Assembly: GCA_013423325.1 (NCBI GenBank)
Contig: BLJB01000205.1
Coordinates: forward strand, 1-64,000
DNA from: Usnea hakonensis
Lineage: Eukaryota; Ascomycota; Lecanoromycetes; Lecanorales; Parmeliaceae
DNA: 64,000 bases
Direction of reading: 5' to 3'
The notes under the pieces are model-generated. The model worked only from the letters and a program-made list of their open reading frames with translations, did not search any database and was not told where the DNA came from. A program made the position numbers and the translations under genes. Positions 1 through 12,100 of the stretch are shown in pieces. The stretch's first letter is position 1; each line of letters opens with the position of its first letter.

Positions 1-1395
1 TTAAAAAAAAGTAGTAAATATAGTATTTAGTATATTTCTATAATATTGATTAATTGATTGATTAATTGTATTATACGCCTATACTAGCTACTTGATATGA
101 GCTAATAAGGGTGCCATTATCGCTAAGCCAGCAGAGCTGGGCGTCGAAGAAACCTGAAGGCGAACCCCTAGATAAAAACTCTAACTAAATAACACGTTTT
201 CCCTCTACTATACTCTCGAGGAGTCCTAGTATACTACCGCGTATCTTTCTTCTTCTATACCTCGACTCTTCTAGTCCTTACATTTGTTTCCCTTAACCGC
301 CTCGGCCCCTAAGGGCCGGTGCGGTCTTTTCTTCGTACGCCCTTTTTGGGCTTAGTAGTCTCCTCTACCCCAAGGGGTAGTCTTGACCGTTAAAGTTATT
401 CGCTAGCCAGCTCGAAGCTATTCAACTAGCCTAAATTAACTATCCATCTTGCCGCTACCCGAATCCCTTTAGTCGTAGTCAGCATCGTCTGGAAATCCCC
501 GGTACCTGCCTCTGCGAGCAGCCGTGGTCTATCCCTATATGATTCTGGATAGAAGAGGAGAATGTATTTAACATCCTGCTTTCTCCATCCGTATATATAG
601 TCAGGGTCGATCCCTGGCACCCTTATCCTATTAAGGAATGCGTTAAGTCCGATTTTGCCGCTCCTCATCTGGATGGCGACCGAGCTCTCAGCTTTCCTCA
701 ACATCCTATGGTGATCGAACCTCCCATCGTATAAGCCTCCCCTCTAAGCGGGGGTTCTTATCGTACTCGGAGTCCCTTATTAGTACTTTTCCCATTTCCT
801 TGATCTCCGATCGCGGAACCAGTCTTACACTTTCCGTCTTATAACGTCAATACTCTGATATTCCTCGACGTCTCTGAGTGGGTTGACCCATCCTTTCTTT
901 CTTCTTGTACTAGTGGCCGCTTGGTCCTAGCTCTTTTCTCCTAGGGCCTCAAGAGCCTAGGCTTCCTTTTCCGCCGCGGGTATAGGCCTTGGCTTCCTCC
1001 TTCTACCTCTACTAGCCTGGAGGCGTCGGGCGATTCGTTCGTTGCCCTCTCTCGTAGCGGCGTAGGTGCCTCGTAGGGCCTAGTATTATAGTACCAGCTT
1101 ATCCAGCTAGTATTCTAGTGGGGGTATCGATGCTTCCGCCTCTAGAACTAGGATAGGTATAGCCCTATATACCCCGGTCACTTTGCGGAGACACTCGTTT
1201 TGTATCTTGGCCAGCTTCTCGGAGGGCCTCCGGGAGAATCCCTTAGTCCCGCGAGGATAGTGCCAGATCGGTACTGCGAACGTTAACATCGGGCGCACGA
1301 CCATACTATATACCGTACGACACCTGGCGAATGTCGCTCCCCACGTCGAGCCGGCGAGGCATTCCAGGGCTCATTTCAGGTTATTAAGAAGGCTG
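1..1395 (-). pseudogene. Tad1-like non-LTR retrotransposon ORF2, C-terminal relic
   Basis: Relic of the C-terminal part of a LINE (Tad1-like) polyprotein. On the minus strand, near 1370-1110, the text reads LAGSTWGATFA, VVRPMLTFAVPIWH and KIQNECLRKVTGVY, the thumb/linker segment after the reverse transcriptase. From 704 down to 426 it continues LRKAESSVAIQMRSGKIGL, RVPGIDPDY and LLTTTKGIRVAARWI, the conserved cysteine-poor tail of this family. The two pieces join in one frame with several stops at expected Gln or Trp codons, for example after PPLEY. That pattern fits C-to-T and G-to-A decay. The catalytic YADD region and the 5' half are absent, since upstream of about 1395 the sequence is unrelated. 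Family assignment is firm; element name and copy number cannot be told from one window. Confidence 0.85.
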
Positions 1396-2060
1396 AAGCA
1401 GCAGAAAGCTCCACCAAGTCCTAAAGGATTTCAGAGAGGAGAGTCGAAGTCGGTATCTTTGTTTGTTTTTCAATCTATTACTAATTTCAATTGCGTTAGG
1501 AAAAGTGGTCCCGGGAGACCGAGCTTATAAGGGCAAAAGGTGGAAAGGGATAGGGAACGGGGTAACGACGAAGGCATCGAGAGATATAGGCAAGCAGGTC
1601 GGCATACAAGCCACGCAATTCGAAAACCTTCATTTGGACTGGAAAACTTCCGTAGACAAAAGAGATGCAAGTACGAATAAGCGACTCTTGGGGAGTCAGG
1701 CCAACCCGAACATATATACTACTCTCCTCCTTCTTAATACTTTCATCTTAATCTCATCGCTCCCCACTAACAAGAACGAGCAGCTTCTCCCCTCTGACCT
1801 GTCCCGCCTTTATCTCTTCAAATCCAGTTATAGTCCACTTCTCCAGTCCCCCTCCACAAGCCTGTATCTTACAGCTCTACCTCTCCCGCTCTCCAGTAAC
1901 CTAGTGAGCTATATCAAATTCTTGCTTGTAGATCATTTCTTCGAAGACACGCCAACATATACAATTTTTACTGCGCTAGTTTTCATCAGTCTTGCTAAGC
2001 ACCGAAACTGCGAAGCAGTGGATTTCTCATCCTACACTAGCTCCTTAGTAGCAGTGGACT
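1396..2060. other. Unassigned stretch with a 201-codon open frame
   Basis: A plus-strand open frame spans 1463-2068 but has low complexity (Leu/Ser-rich), a non-ATG start and no recognisable domain. On the minus strand the same DNA continues the frame of the 2.06-3.3 kb pseudogene with stops at plausible Gln codons. The plus-strand frame is therefore probably the shadow of decayed minus-strand coding sequence. No function is assigned. Confidence 0.3.
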
Positions 2061-3480
2061 CCTTCTAAGGGGTTTCACGGACTGTAATAGGCGTCTTCTT
2101 CCCCAACTTCTTACCCTTCTTTCCCATCATCTTCTTTTCAGTTACCGCTCGCTTCGTCTTGCTAGGCGGAGTAGTTGCGTCCTCCCACTCGGTCTCTACG
2201 CCCCCCTACTCTTTCAAAGTGTTCCCATCAATTGCGACCGGGGCACGCCCAAGGTGGTATTTGATAATATTTGGCTCTTTCCCGTAAATAAACGCTCTTC
2301 GACGAAGATCGCGGAGGTTCATAGGATTCGTGGCTTGACGATCGGCAGCCGCAATGCCGTCCTTTAAGGCGCTGTTATAGTAAATCGTAATCCCCTATTC
2401 GTAGATCGCATTAAGCCATTACTTGAGGAGCTCATAACCGAGTTCCTTTATCATATCTAGCTTTACTAATTCGATAGTATCGTATACAACAGGTTAGCCT
2501 TCCATTTCTGATGAATCGGGAAGAGTCCATATGTTACGCAGCCGCATTTCATGGAGAGTAGCAATATGGCCGCAACAAGTCATGAAAAAGACTCGGTGGC
2601 TATCTTTCAGTCGAAATTGCTTATCATTCAGAGTTTCCTCGGCAAGGGATGAAAGAAGAAGTCTCTCGTATAGTACAATAGCAGAAACAAGCAACATATA
2701 ATACATTGCCGCGATATAGCCGTCTTCTAGCGCTTTATCTTCGTTAAGGAAATAGACCGGTAGGAGATCGTCGCACTCAAAGCTTTCCACCACTCGAAAT
2801 CTAGGCAATTGACGTGTATTCGGGAATTCCCCCATTTCTCTGTCACTTTGACTTGCTTAGCAAGCATACATGTAGTCAGGATAGAACCGAGCGCCTTTAC
2901 GATCTTTGTCCTTAAGCTCAGTATCCCAGGCCGTGTCTGCTCTAAGAAGTACTGATTTTCTCCTATTGCTGGTTTGACGGCTATACGGACGAGGTAATAC
3001 TAATTTGTTCAAGTACTCAAGCTCCGATTATATAAATTGATGTAATGTTCGATCTTTGACGGGCGGAGCACTATCTACATAACCTTCTCTAAGAAAGTAT
3101 TTGCAATAGACTTTGGCTTCAAGAGTAGCCTTATTTATATACCTCAATATATAGTAGGCAGCGTCTCTTACTAAGTCTTTGCAGTTGAATGTGATAGCTG
3201 GTTTGTGATTCTTAAAGTCATATATCATGAAAGATTTCTCTAACTTGAGTAGGGCTTCCTTATTATGCTGATGACGGAGTGTAATAAAGCGTGGATTTGT
3301 CATCATTAACTCCCAATTCGATGACTCTTTCGAGCGTAGTAATGGTAGCAGGGGATAATAGTAGGCTAATATAGGCTATCTTATCGAGGAATTGTACTTT
3401 GTTTTCTAGAATTATCCGCCAGAGGTTATCGTAATTATAAGAATTGGAGTAGCTGTTAGCTTCGCCTCCATAGTTCTGAC
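2061..3480 (-). pseudogene. Unidentified protein pseudogene
   Basis: Reading the minus strand from about 3450 to 2070 gives one long frame interrupted by stops, each where TAA/TAG could derive from CAA/CAG, or TAG/TGA from TGG. Open pieces are 3306-3028 and 2835-2494, and translation carries on between and after them with normal amino-acid composition, including a Lys-rich stretch near 2130. One frame change is apparent near 3310. I do not recognise the family: there is no reverse transcriptase, transposase, helicase or kinase motif. The consistent frame and substitution type argue for a once-real gene of at least 400 codons killed by RIP-like transitions, perhaps a multicopy or transposon-borne gene. 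The 5' end is not visible. Confidence 0.5.
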
Positions 3481-5817
3481 TGCAGATTAAAGGGTTTCGG
3501 TCAATAGACAGGTTTCGGTCAACAGACTTATGTTCTACCGACGGCGATTTAAATTGCTGATAGTTGCTGTGAGTTTCTTAATTATCTCGAACATTTTCTG
3601 ACGGTGAATAGTAATAGCCATAGTCATTATCACAGAAAAAAAGATCCATGATGTTTTTGATAGATCGCAGACCGGATTGTCCCTAAGTATGAATTGATGT
3701 CGTTACCAGTAAATTTGAAGTCGTGGCATCTACATATATTATTTACTTTATATAAATTATAATGAGTTGACAATAATAACCGGCGTTTCTTCGGAGTTTT
3801 ATTCTATAGAAGGAAGGTTAGCCGGAGGCATAGAACAAGAATCAACATCCTCTCCCCTTTTACTCACACTATTGCTTTCGTATGACTACTTTTCTGCGTA
3901 TAGATATCAAGAATTCCTTTGCCTAGTCAGCAAGAGAGAACTTGCCAACAACGAGTAAATTGGGGTTTTAGGCCAGGTTGAAGAGGCTACCAAAATTATA
4001 GACTAAATTGCCTCCGTTAGTAAGTCGAAGAGCTGCGTATTCAGATCCAACAAGCATATCGTATTTCTTTCTAATCTAAGCGAATTTACGACGTAGCAGC
4101 TCCTCACAGTCGGCCTTCTTCTGGAGCGTCGCCCAGAATGCGTAGCAATGCCTTCCCTACCGGGTATACCATACACCGTCACCACCACGACAAACCTATC
4201 CACCACGATAACCATCATTTCACGTACGGCTACCTCCCAGTCGGTATCTACCCTATCACTAACAGCGCAATCATCAAGGGCTCTTCGTGACGGATATCCA
4301 TAGTTGTAATCACAATCTGCATGCCGTAATAGTAGGGTCGTGGCTTTATTTACTTACTAATACTATCGCAGTCTTCGATCTATTCTAAGCCATAAATCAG
4401 CAGCTACTCTATACCAGCGCCGGAGCAGTAAAAGGATATCCACAGGACACAAACACCACTTCATAGTGACGAGATAAGGCGGGATAGAGGCACGAGATTA
4501 CAGCCAGCATATCGACAGCACTTACAGCACGCAGTTTTGATATTTGCAGAAGAAAAAAAGAATGGCCAGCGGCATAATGGGCGGGATTGGCCTATACGTC
4601 TTCTATCCGGCCTGCTAGCACTCCTTATTACAATACGTACCCTTTTTGTACCCCCGACACTTCTTCGCCTTTCCCTACTCCCCGCACCAGTCACAGCGCT
4701 ATACCGCCGAATGCTCCCCAAACATCGGCCCGAGAACTTCCTTTGTCTCTCGCATCGTATTCGCAATATAGTCGCGAGTAGTACCCGCATATACGGAGCT
4801 CCCGCAAACGGGCGCCACGATCGAAGACCCCGCCTAATAGGGCCACCCTCGACACCGTGTCGCAACAAGATGGCTTCCAGTAAGTATATTGGGGTCGCGT
4901 ACTACTACTAGGTCCATACGGGTATATAGAATTACTTCAACAGCTTTCGGAAGGATTGTACCTATCTAAGGTCTCAAAGGAACGAGACCTAGCAATATCT
5001 GAGGTTCGAGACTACGGCCTTGAAGGGGCGAATCCGTTAGAATTAAAGACCCCATCACCGCCTATATAACCATCACATATCGATCTCGAGGCCCAGTCTC
5101 CACAGACACCCGTTTAATCTCAGGAAGTAGAGAAGAAGCGCCCAATTTCTTTCGCATAGGATGAAACTTGGGCTATAATATAGTTAAGTAGCTGCTGGTC
5201 GACGTGCTGTGAAAGGGGTTGACATCGCAAAGGCCGCTAACCGGTGTAGCTACGGCAATTACCTAGATCGTTATACGCTCGAGCGAATTGTTACACAAGA
5301 TCTTTTCAATACCTAAGCTATTTGTCGTCTGGGAGGGGAGTTTCTGCACGGGCGCGTAGCCTTTCGAGGAATCCAGATAGCGAATACACTTCCTCAGCTA
5401 ATAATGAAGATAGTAGACTAGACGCTTATTAAGTACTTTCTACCAATATGATCCGCAATTGGAGCGACAGCGAGAGTACCAGCCAAGGTGCCAATAGAAA
5501 GCTGCTTAAGACCAGTAGGTTTTACTCGCTCTCGCAGTCATTAGTAGCTGACACCTGGCTGTTTTTGTAGCTAGCTCTAGGATGAAGCGCGTCACTGACG
5601 CATAGATATGCTGCGCTATACGTATTCCTAGAGCTATATCTATATTTTTAATGTTTTAAAAAGTATAAAGACTTATATTTGTGACGTTTAACTCTTTATA
5701 CTTATTATAAGGCTTGATATACGCCCTTAGAAAGGCAATGCTGACTGCCGAATCCTTGTAGCGCATCGTAGCAGGTGTCCGCGTGGGCGCTATAGACTAT
5801 ATTATACCTGTCTAGTC
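3481..5817. other. Unassigned eroded region
   Basis: No gene can be supported here. Overlapping open frames occur on both strands at 4461-4911, none with a recognisable domain. A plus-strand frame near 4100-4230 is rich in Thr/Val/Pro and could be a remnant of a secreted protein. The composition is mixed, with TA-rich pockets (for example 5640-5720) typical of decayed repeats. Confidence 0.3.
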
Positions 5818-5940
5818 TACAACAACAACAAAAACAACAACAACAACAATAATAATAACAATAATAGTAGCAGTAGCAGTAGTAGTAGCAGCGGCAGCAG
5901 CGGCAGCAACAGCAACGTCAACGCCAACGCCACCACCACG
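5818..5940. repeat. CAA/TAG/CAG/CAC trinucleotide tract
   Basis: About 120 bp of trinucleotide repeat that passes from CAA units through TAA/TAG and CAG/CGG-like units to CAC. In one plus frame it begins as polyglutamine and then becomes a run of stops, as expected if a CAG/CAA tract suffered C-to-T changes. Confidence 0.8.
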
Positions 5941-5969
5941 GCGAGCCATACCTACTGGTCCAAACTTTC

Positions 5970-6330
5970 TGGCTCGCAAGCCTCCTATTCATCGCCTCTG
6001 CGACTGCACATGCTTACCTTCCAGTGGACCTAAAACCACGCTATCTCTCCACCGGGATCGCCATCTCGGTTTCCTCCACTCCATATCCTACTATTAATGT
6101 AACCGTAGTATCGACAGGTACGACCTACTCTCCTTCTATATCCACCGCAGCTCCTACCCCAACATCGTCGGATTTCTGCCTCATTATAGCGGGGACGGGT
6201 ATCTTCCCCGACGACCTATATCTCCTCGTCGGTGGTAATAGAGGCGATCTCTAGAGCGTCCGGAAACCGGTACGGCCCTCAAGCTCGTCGCTAGGGAAGA
6301 AGTTAAAGGCGCCATGATTACTGGTCCAAC
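5970..6330 (+). pseudogene. Possible secreted-protein fragment
   Basis: The plus frame from about 5970 begins with a hydrophobic stretch ending SATAHA, resembling a signal peptide and cleavage site. It continues with a Ser/Thr/Pro-rich segment and then FCLIIAGTGIFPDDLYLLV, which loosely resembles a module seen in fungal secreted, serine-rich proteins. A TAG stop at 6252-6254 follows GNRGDL, and the same frame continues for some 20 codons beyond it. No start codon is obvious at the front of the signal-like segment. I treat this as a fragment of a secreted protein gene; the family is not established. Confidence 0.3.
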
Positions 6331-9145
6331 TTGATATATTTATCATCGATGGGCTCTTTGCATCTATAGTATATATATAACTATTGATCTGACAAGCCTG
6401 CGACGCCGGTATTCAGGTCGTAAGTCGCTGCTTCTTTAATAGAATTCAGGTTCTCCAAATCCGCGAGAAAGTGGTAGAGTCCCTTAATGTTCAGTTGCTA
6501 GCGCTCAAGCTTCAGTGCACCTTACAGGCTGATACGAATGAGGAGCTTGAGGTAATAGGTAAGTCCTGTGATAAGAGACAAAAGGAACGCACTCGTTACC
6601 GAGCCCAGGGACGCAATAATACTCCCAAACGCGTGGACAGGGAAGGTTTACTCGGCGAAATCGGCTAGGGATAGCGATATACGCAAGGTCATCCTCGCGG
6701 CTCATTTTCACGTCCAATAGCTGTATTAGTCCGTCGAAGATATGACGATATGGAGGCAAATGTGTAGCGATTAAGCACTTAAGAGCTACCGGCTTTTACG
6801 GAGGCCGCCTTCTTTTGGTTTCCCCAATTGCCAGGAGCGAGTAAATACCTCAGACCGTTAGTCAAGTAAGTAGACTTAACAGCCAGGGTCATGGAACTCT
6901 TTATTATTCTCCACACACTTCTGTCGATACTTGTAGACGTCCTTCGTCAGCTTGTTGAAGGTCCGCTGCTGAATCCCTGTATACTGAGCTTTCAAGATAT
7001 CTAGTCAATCAGTGACCCCTTGACCGGCAGCTGTGTCTGCCAGTTTCTTACTATTGTCGTACTCCTCATGGATGTGCAGCTTATAGGGCGCATTATCGAA
7101 GATCATTTTGACGATCCGAATAGTATCTTCCCGAGTACCGTTATATCTCTTATAATCTGCGCCGCGGCCAATTATGCCACCCCAGAATTTACCCATTTAT
7201 ATTAACTCCCTCACTCGCGCTTTACCGTCGTCGGACGGCTGGAGCTTGCCCCATATCGAGGCGTTCGTTGCGGGGGCCTATGCCTTCATTGATTTCGTCG
7301 GCGACGCGAAAGGGCGAGCGGGTAAGGGATTACATGGATATAAGATAGAAGATTATACTGACCGCGCGTTCGCCGCCGGATTGGCGGTACGAGTCGAGGG
7401 TAGTAAGGAAACTGGGATCTGCCAAAGGGTTTTCACATTATATCAATGATTTTCTTATTCCAGTTATAAAAAGTTACGTTGAGCTTCGTGGTGGATCCGC
7501 CGCTGGGTAGCTATAAAAGATGGACTCGATAGAAGCGCGTCAATAGTAGGTGAGCTCGTATTGATCTGAGCAGGCGGGGTATATCCGTATCGAAATGTAG
7601 CTACTATAAGACTTGAAATACTAAGGGGTAGAGGTGTGAGGCTCACCTAGTCTTAACTGGAAATCGCGTGGAGAGCTAACTGGTGACTGTGAGTAGCGGA
7701 ATATCGGCAGGACTCCATAAAACTAACCGCGCCACTAGTCTTGCTGAAATATATTTACAGATGAATACGATGGTATATGGAAAGGTTGCGAGAGACGTCC
7801 AGCTAGGAGAGTTATCGGTCCCGTCGGAGTCAGTTATGCTTCAAAAACAGCTTATTACCTATAAGCACCGCCGATACTATAAAGTTCGTCGTTATATTGT
7901 CCCCTTAACGCCCAACTTTACCGCTATAAAAGAAATCAAGCCTACTTTTACCGAATCACAAGTTAAGGCGAATCCGGCATCGAGACCGGTGTCCCCGGAA
8001 AGATGATCGATGGCGACCCATCCTTCAAGTATTCGAACGAGTGTGAGTGTAATAACGGCGGTATCTGGCAGATATGGCTTTACCATAAGTAAGTAACTTA
8101 CAGAACTTTGGTACCGCCGTAGAGGAAAGCATCCTTATCAAGTCCCTCGGGATTAATTAGCACATTGCGAGGGCGGAGCCGAACGGAATCTTTGAGTAAC
8201 GGCGTACTTTTACCCGACAACATTGCTTTATTAACGATCGCGGTGCCTTCTACTAACAGCATATTACGAGCTACTCCGCTATCCTCTTTTATACGATCTT
8301 CTCCGCCCGAATCATTTCCCTTAACACCCTAATTCCCCTTTTATACATCGAACCAAAGGTACCTCTTCCTATCCAACGACCTCGAGCACCAATACCTCCT
8401 TGATCTGTCTCAACTTCCCAAGCTTAGAGATGGCCTAGATCAAAGGATTTTGCTGCCCCTTTGCCGACTTCTCTACCTGGTCCTTGACCCTCATCTTGAT
8501 CCATTCCTATATCGGACCGTTAACGCTCACAGCCATATTGCGTAAACCCAATGCGATCGCTATTCGGGCCCTTTATATAAGACAAACCTTGCGAAGTCTT
8601 CTTAGCCGAGAAGCGACCTACGATCTATTGATTGGTATTTGGAAAATCAACCACATTTCACTCAAGAGCTCACTCAACGGTATAAGAGTTGAAGGCGGGA
8701 CGGGTGACAGGACTGAAAAGGTTGATCCCAGTGGTAGCGTTGAAACAAGTAAAGATAGCGATAACGAGGAAGAAATCTATAATGAAGACCAAAGACGATA
8801 AGGGAACGGGTAGCTTCACCGAGATGCCTGAGGGTAGCATTGCCGGTAGTAAGCTTGTACCTGATTAAATACCCAAAGTAATACCTCGAAAAGCGTCGGC
8901 GATAGGCGTGGCAGCTAGTGCTACAGCCGGTCGCGGGCTATAACCATTAGCTTTGGCTCTCTAGAGTATCTCTTCAGATAAGGAATTTCGACCCATAATT
9001 CTATAGAGCAAGTAGAGGAGTTCGGGAGGACTAGACTATAAAGAGTGAGACTTAGAGAGAGGAGGAGCGGCGCTCCGCTCCTTTTAAGCACTATCTCCTT
9101 AATCGTTTCTGGACCGTCTGACGCACGCCCCGCGACCTGGGTGTA
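6331..9145. other. Unassigned eroded region
   Basis: Several open pieces (minus 6759-6505 and 7196-7005; plus 7174-7449, 7683-8006 and 8484-8801) lack recognisable domains. The minus-strand pieces between 7200 and 6780 can be read as one frame with stops at plausible Gln codons, so an unidentified minus-strand pseudogene is possible. The N-terminal half of the KS domain of the following PKS was looked for here and not found. Confidence 0.3.
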
Positions 9146-12100
9146 GACTGGGTGTCCAAAAGGTAAGATAAAGCGACGGCTACTATAGGGGTGAGGCAGT
9201 TGCTTGCGTGTTCTTAAAGATGATATCAATAGCAATTACGGATGGCAATCAGATCCTTAGTAGTATCTCTAGTACTACGGTCTACCAAAATAAAAATTAC
9301 ACTGTCTTTATACCAAATAGTCCCTCGCTCTCCAATCTATCCAAAGATGTCATCCACGGAAGCAATGGAATCTGCCGCCGTCGATGGAGCGGGCTTGGGA
9401 GGCGCCGTTGAGCAAAGTACGCGAGAAAAGCTCGAGCCACGGCAGATTTTAGTAGTTAAAGACTATAGTACCGGAACTCCGGTTGGCGATCCTGTAGACT
9501 ATAAGAGTGTTCATCAAGCGCTAGCAGGACCTATACGTGAAGGTATAGTCTCACTTAGCTCCGCCAAGGGCCTCGTTGGTCATATAGAAGGTACATCGGG
9601 TGTTGTGTCACCTATAAATGTAATTCTTATGACCTAAGAAGGTGTGATTCCATCTCAGGCCAGCTATCAAACAATGAGTCACCATATAAGGGCTTCTCCA
9701 TCAGATATAATGGAGACGGCCACTAAATTGAAGTCTTGGGATACAACCTTTAGAGCTGCTCTTATTAACAACTATAGCGCATCGGGATTCACCGCTTCTA
9801 TGATTGTCACTTAGCCATCCTATATAGATGAAGATATCATCGGCCAATCACCAGATTATACTTCGGGTTACAAGTATCCATTTTGGATTTATGGTTTAGA
9901 CGATAGAAGTCTGCGTAATTATTACTCTAGGTTTATTAGATCGAAGACCGTATCAACGAACAGGATATCCGTATAGAATTTGTCATTTAACATTTACCGC
10001 CAGTCGAATCGAGGCCTCGACCGAGGTCTTATATTCAATTGCAGTACTCTTGAAGATTTGGAGAAGAAGCTCGCAGCTTTCACCTAGGGAGACGAGAGTA
10101 TCCCATCAATCGGTGTAGAGAAAACACCTCGTCCCGTCATCATGTGCTTTGGCGGGTAAACATCCACCTTCGTCGGCGTGGATAGAAAGCTCTATGATAG
10201 TATCAAGATCCTACGCCGCTATCTCGATCAGTGTAACTCCGTCCTTTTATCTATTGGTCTAGGTGGTTTTTACCCGGGGATTTTTTAATAAGAACTAGTT
10301 TAAGACACTGTAAGACTATAGACAATGCTCTTCGCGACTTAGTACGCTTGCGCAAATAGTTATATTAACTCTAGTGTCCGAGTTGCGGCTGTGATTATCT
10401 ACAGTTTTGGTGAGTTAACTGCTCTCTGCGTACTGGGCGTTCTCTCGCTTAAAGATACTTTATAAATGATCGCCGGTAGAGCCAAGCTCGTGCGCGACTC
10501 TTGGGGTCCGGATCCAGGATCAATGATAGCGATTGAAGCGGATCTTAAGGATGTGCGCAAGATCATTGCCGAAGCAGTTCGGAAGTCATTAGATACTACT
10601 CTAGCCACAATCGCTTGCTCGAGTATCCAGAACATAGAGTACCATGCTCCCATTTACATAGATCCAACGCGACTTGTCTAGCTGGACTATAAGGCACTTG
10701 ATCTTGTGTGCCACTATTGGAGCTAGAGGATTCTCAGAAGGCTATTTCAAACACCGACCGCGTTCAAGGCAGAATCATTTTCCACTCCATAAATGATCCT
10801 TAGTACCAGGCCGAGTTCGCCAGGTGTAAACGTTTTATTAGTCACTTACCGTGTCTCCGTGTCCTGAATCCGGACAATGCCGATGAGATCATTCAAGGAA
10901 GCAATATTTATATAATCTTTACGGAGATTATAGATTAAGGCGAATAGTACCGTGGCTTAAAGAACAATTTCGGTCTTAGTAATGAGTACGCTGGGTGGGT
11001 TGTGAAAAATTACTCGAAATAGATATAGCTCGATACTTATCTTAGTAACTACTTTGGCTAAGTTGTAGGTATCTAGGTAAGTTGCATGACTAATAAGGTA
11101 CCTGAAGACATGTTCATTACGAGTGGATATGAGCTTCTGATTTGGTCTCCCAAACTCCGAAATGATAGTGCCCCTCGAGAGGTATAGGACGTATTTGCCT
11201 ACTATCACCAGGAGTTAGAGAAGGTATTCACCACAGACGTATTCACATTTGATGCCATGAATAATAAGCTGGTAGAAGTCATACTAGGTATCAACTATAT
11301 TAAAGTAGCAAAGACATCGATACAAAAATTCTGGCGAGACTCTCTCCAAAAGTCGCAAAGCTAACGCCGCCTTCCGGTCGGCAAAGCCCGATATTAAGTC
11401 GACCGCGAGGATACTTCTCGCCAATGTTTCTAGCCTTAAACCTGAAGATATTAGGGACGGCGTAGAGCTAGCTAATATTAGTATCGATTTATTAATAGGT
11501 AAGGAACTTGCCCATGAGGTTAAGATTATTTTTAAGTGTACCTTACCCACGGAGAACCTAATGGAGGTTACCGACTTCCTCTCCTACGTCGACTACATTT
11601 ATTCCTCCTTAAAATTATTAGAGAAAGATAAGACTAAAGACGATAACAACGATAACGACGATAACGATGACAACGATACTAAGATAGAGGAGACTACCAG
11701 TAAGGAGACTTTGTTATCTAAGGGATCTGATGGTACTTCAACCCCCCTTTCTACCATGGACGGTACCCCTAAGTGTATAGTCGGCATTGTAGAACATCTC
11801 GTAGAGATTTTAGGGGTCTGGGTAAGCGATATCCACGACGACACCCTTTTTGGTTGACCTTGATATCGACTTATTACTATCTACCGAGCTTCGTTCCGAC
11901 TTTTCTAGCAGGTTAAAAATACATATTGGAGAAGATGTCTCCATCGCGGCTATGATAGTCGAGGAGTTAATCACCAAGATCAATCCATCCTTCAATACTA
12001 AGAAAAAGACAAGTCTACTAGAGAAAAAGCCTATTATTAAGGCTCTAAAGGCGAACAATACCACTTCTATCACTAATGGCAGCAAACCATCTTCCTCTGC

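Noticed and set aside
1463..2068. 201-codon plus-strand open frame as a gene
   Set aside because: Non-ATG start, low-complexity Leu/Ser content, no domain, and antisense to a decayed minus-strand frame.
4461..4911. Overlapping 124-135 codon frames on both strands
   Set aside because: Mutually antisense, Arg-rich or low complexity, no domain; nothing decides between them.
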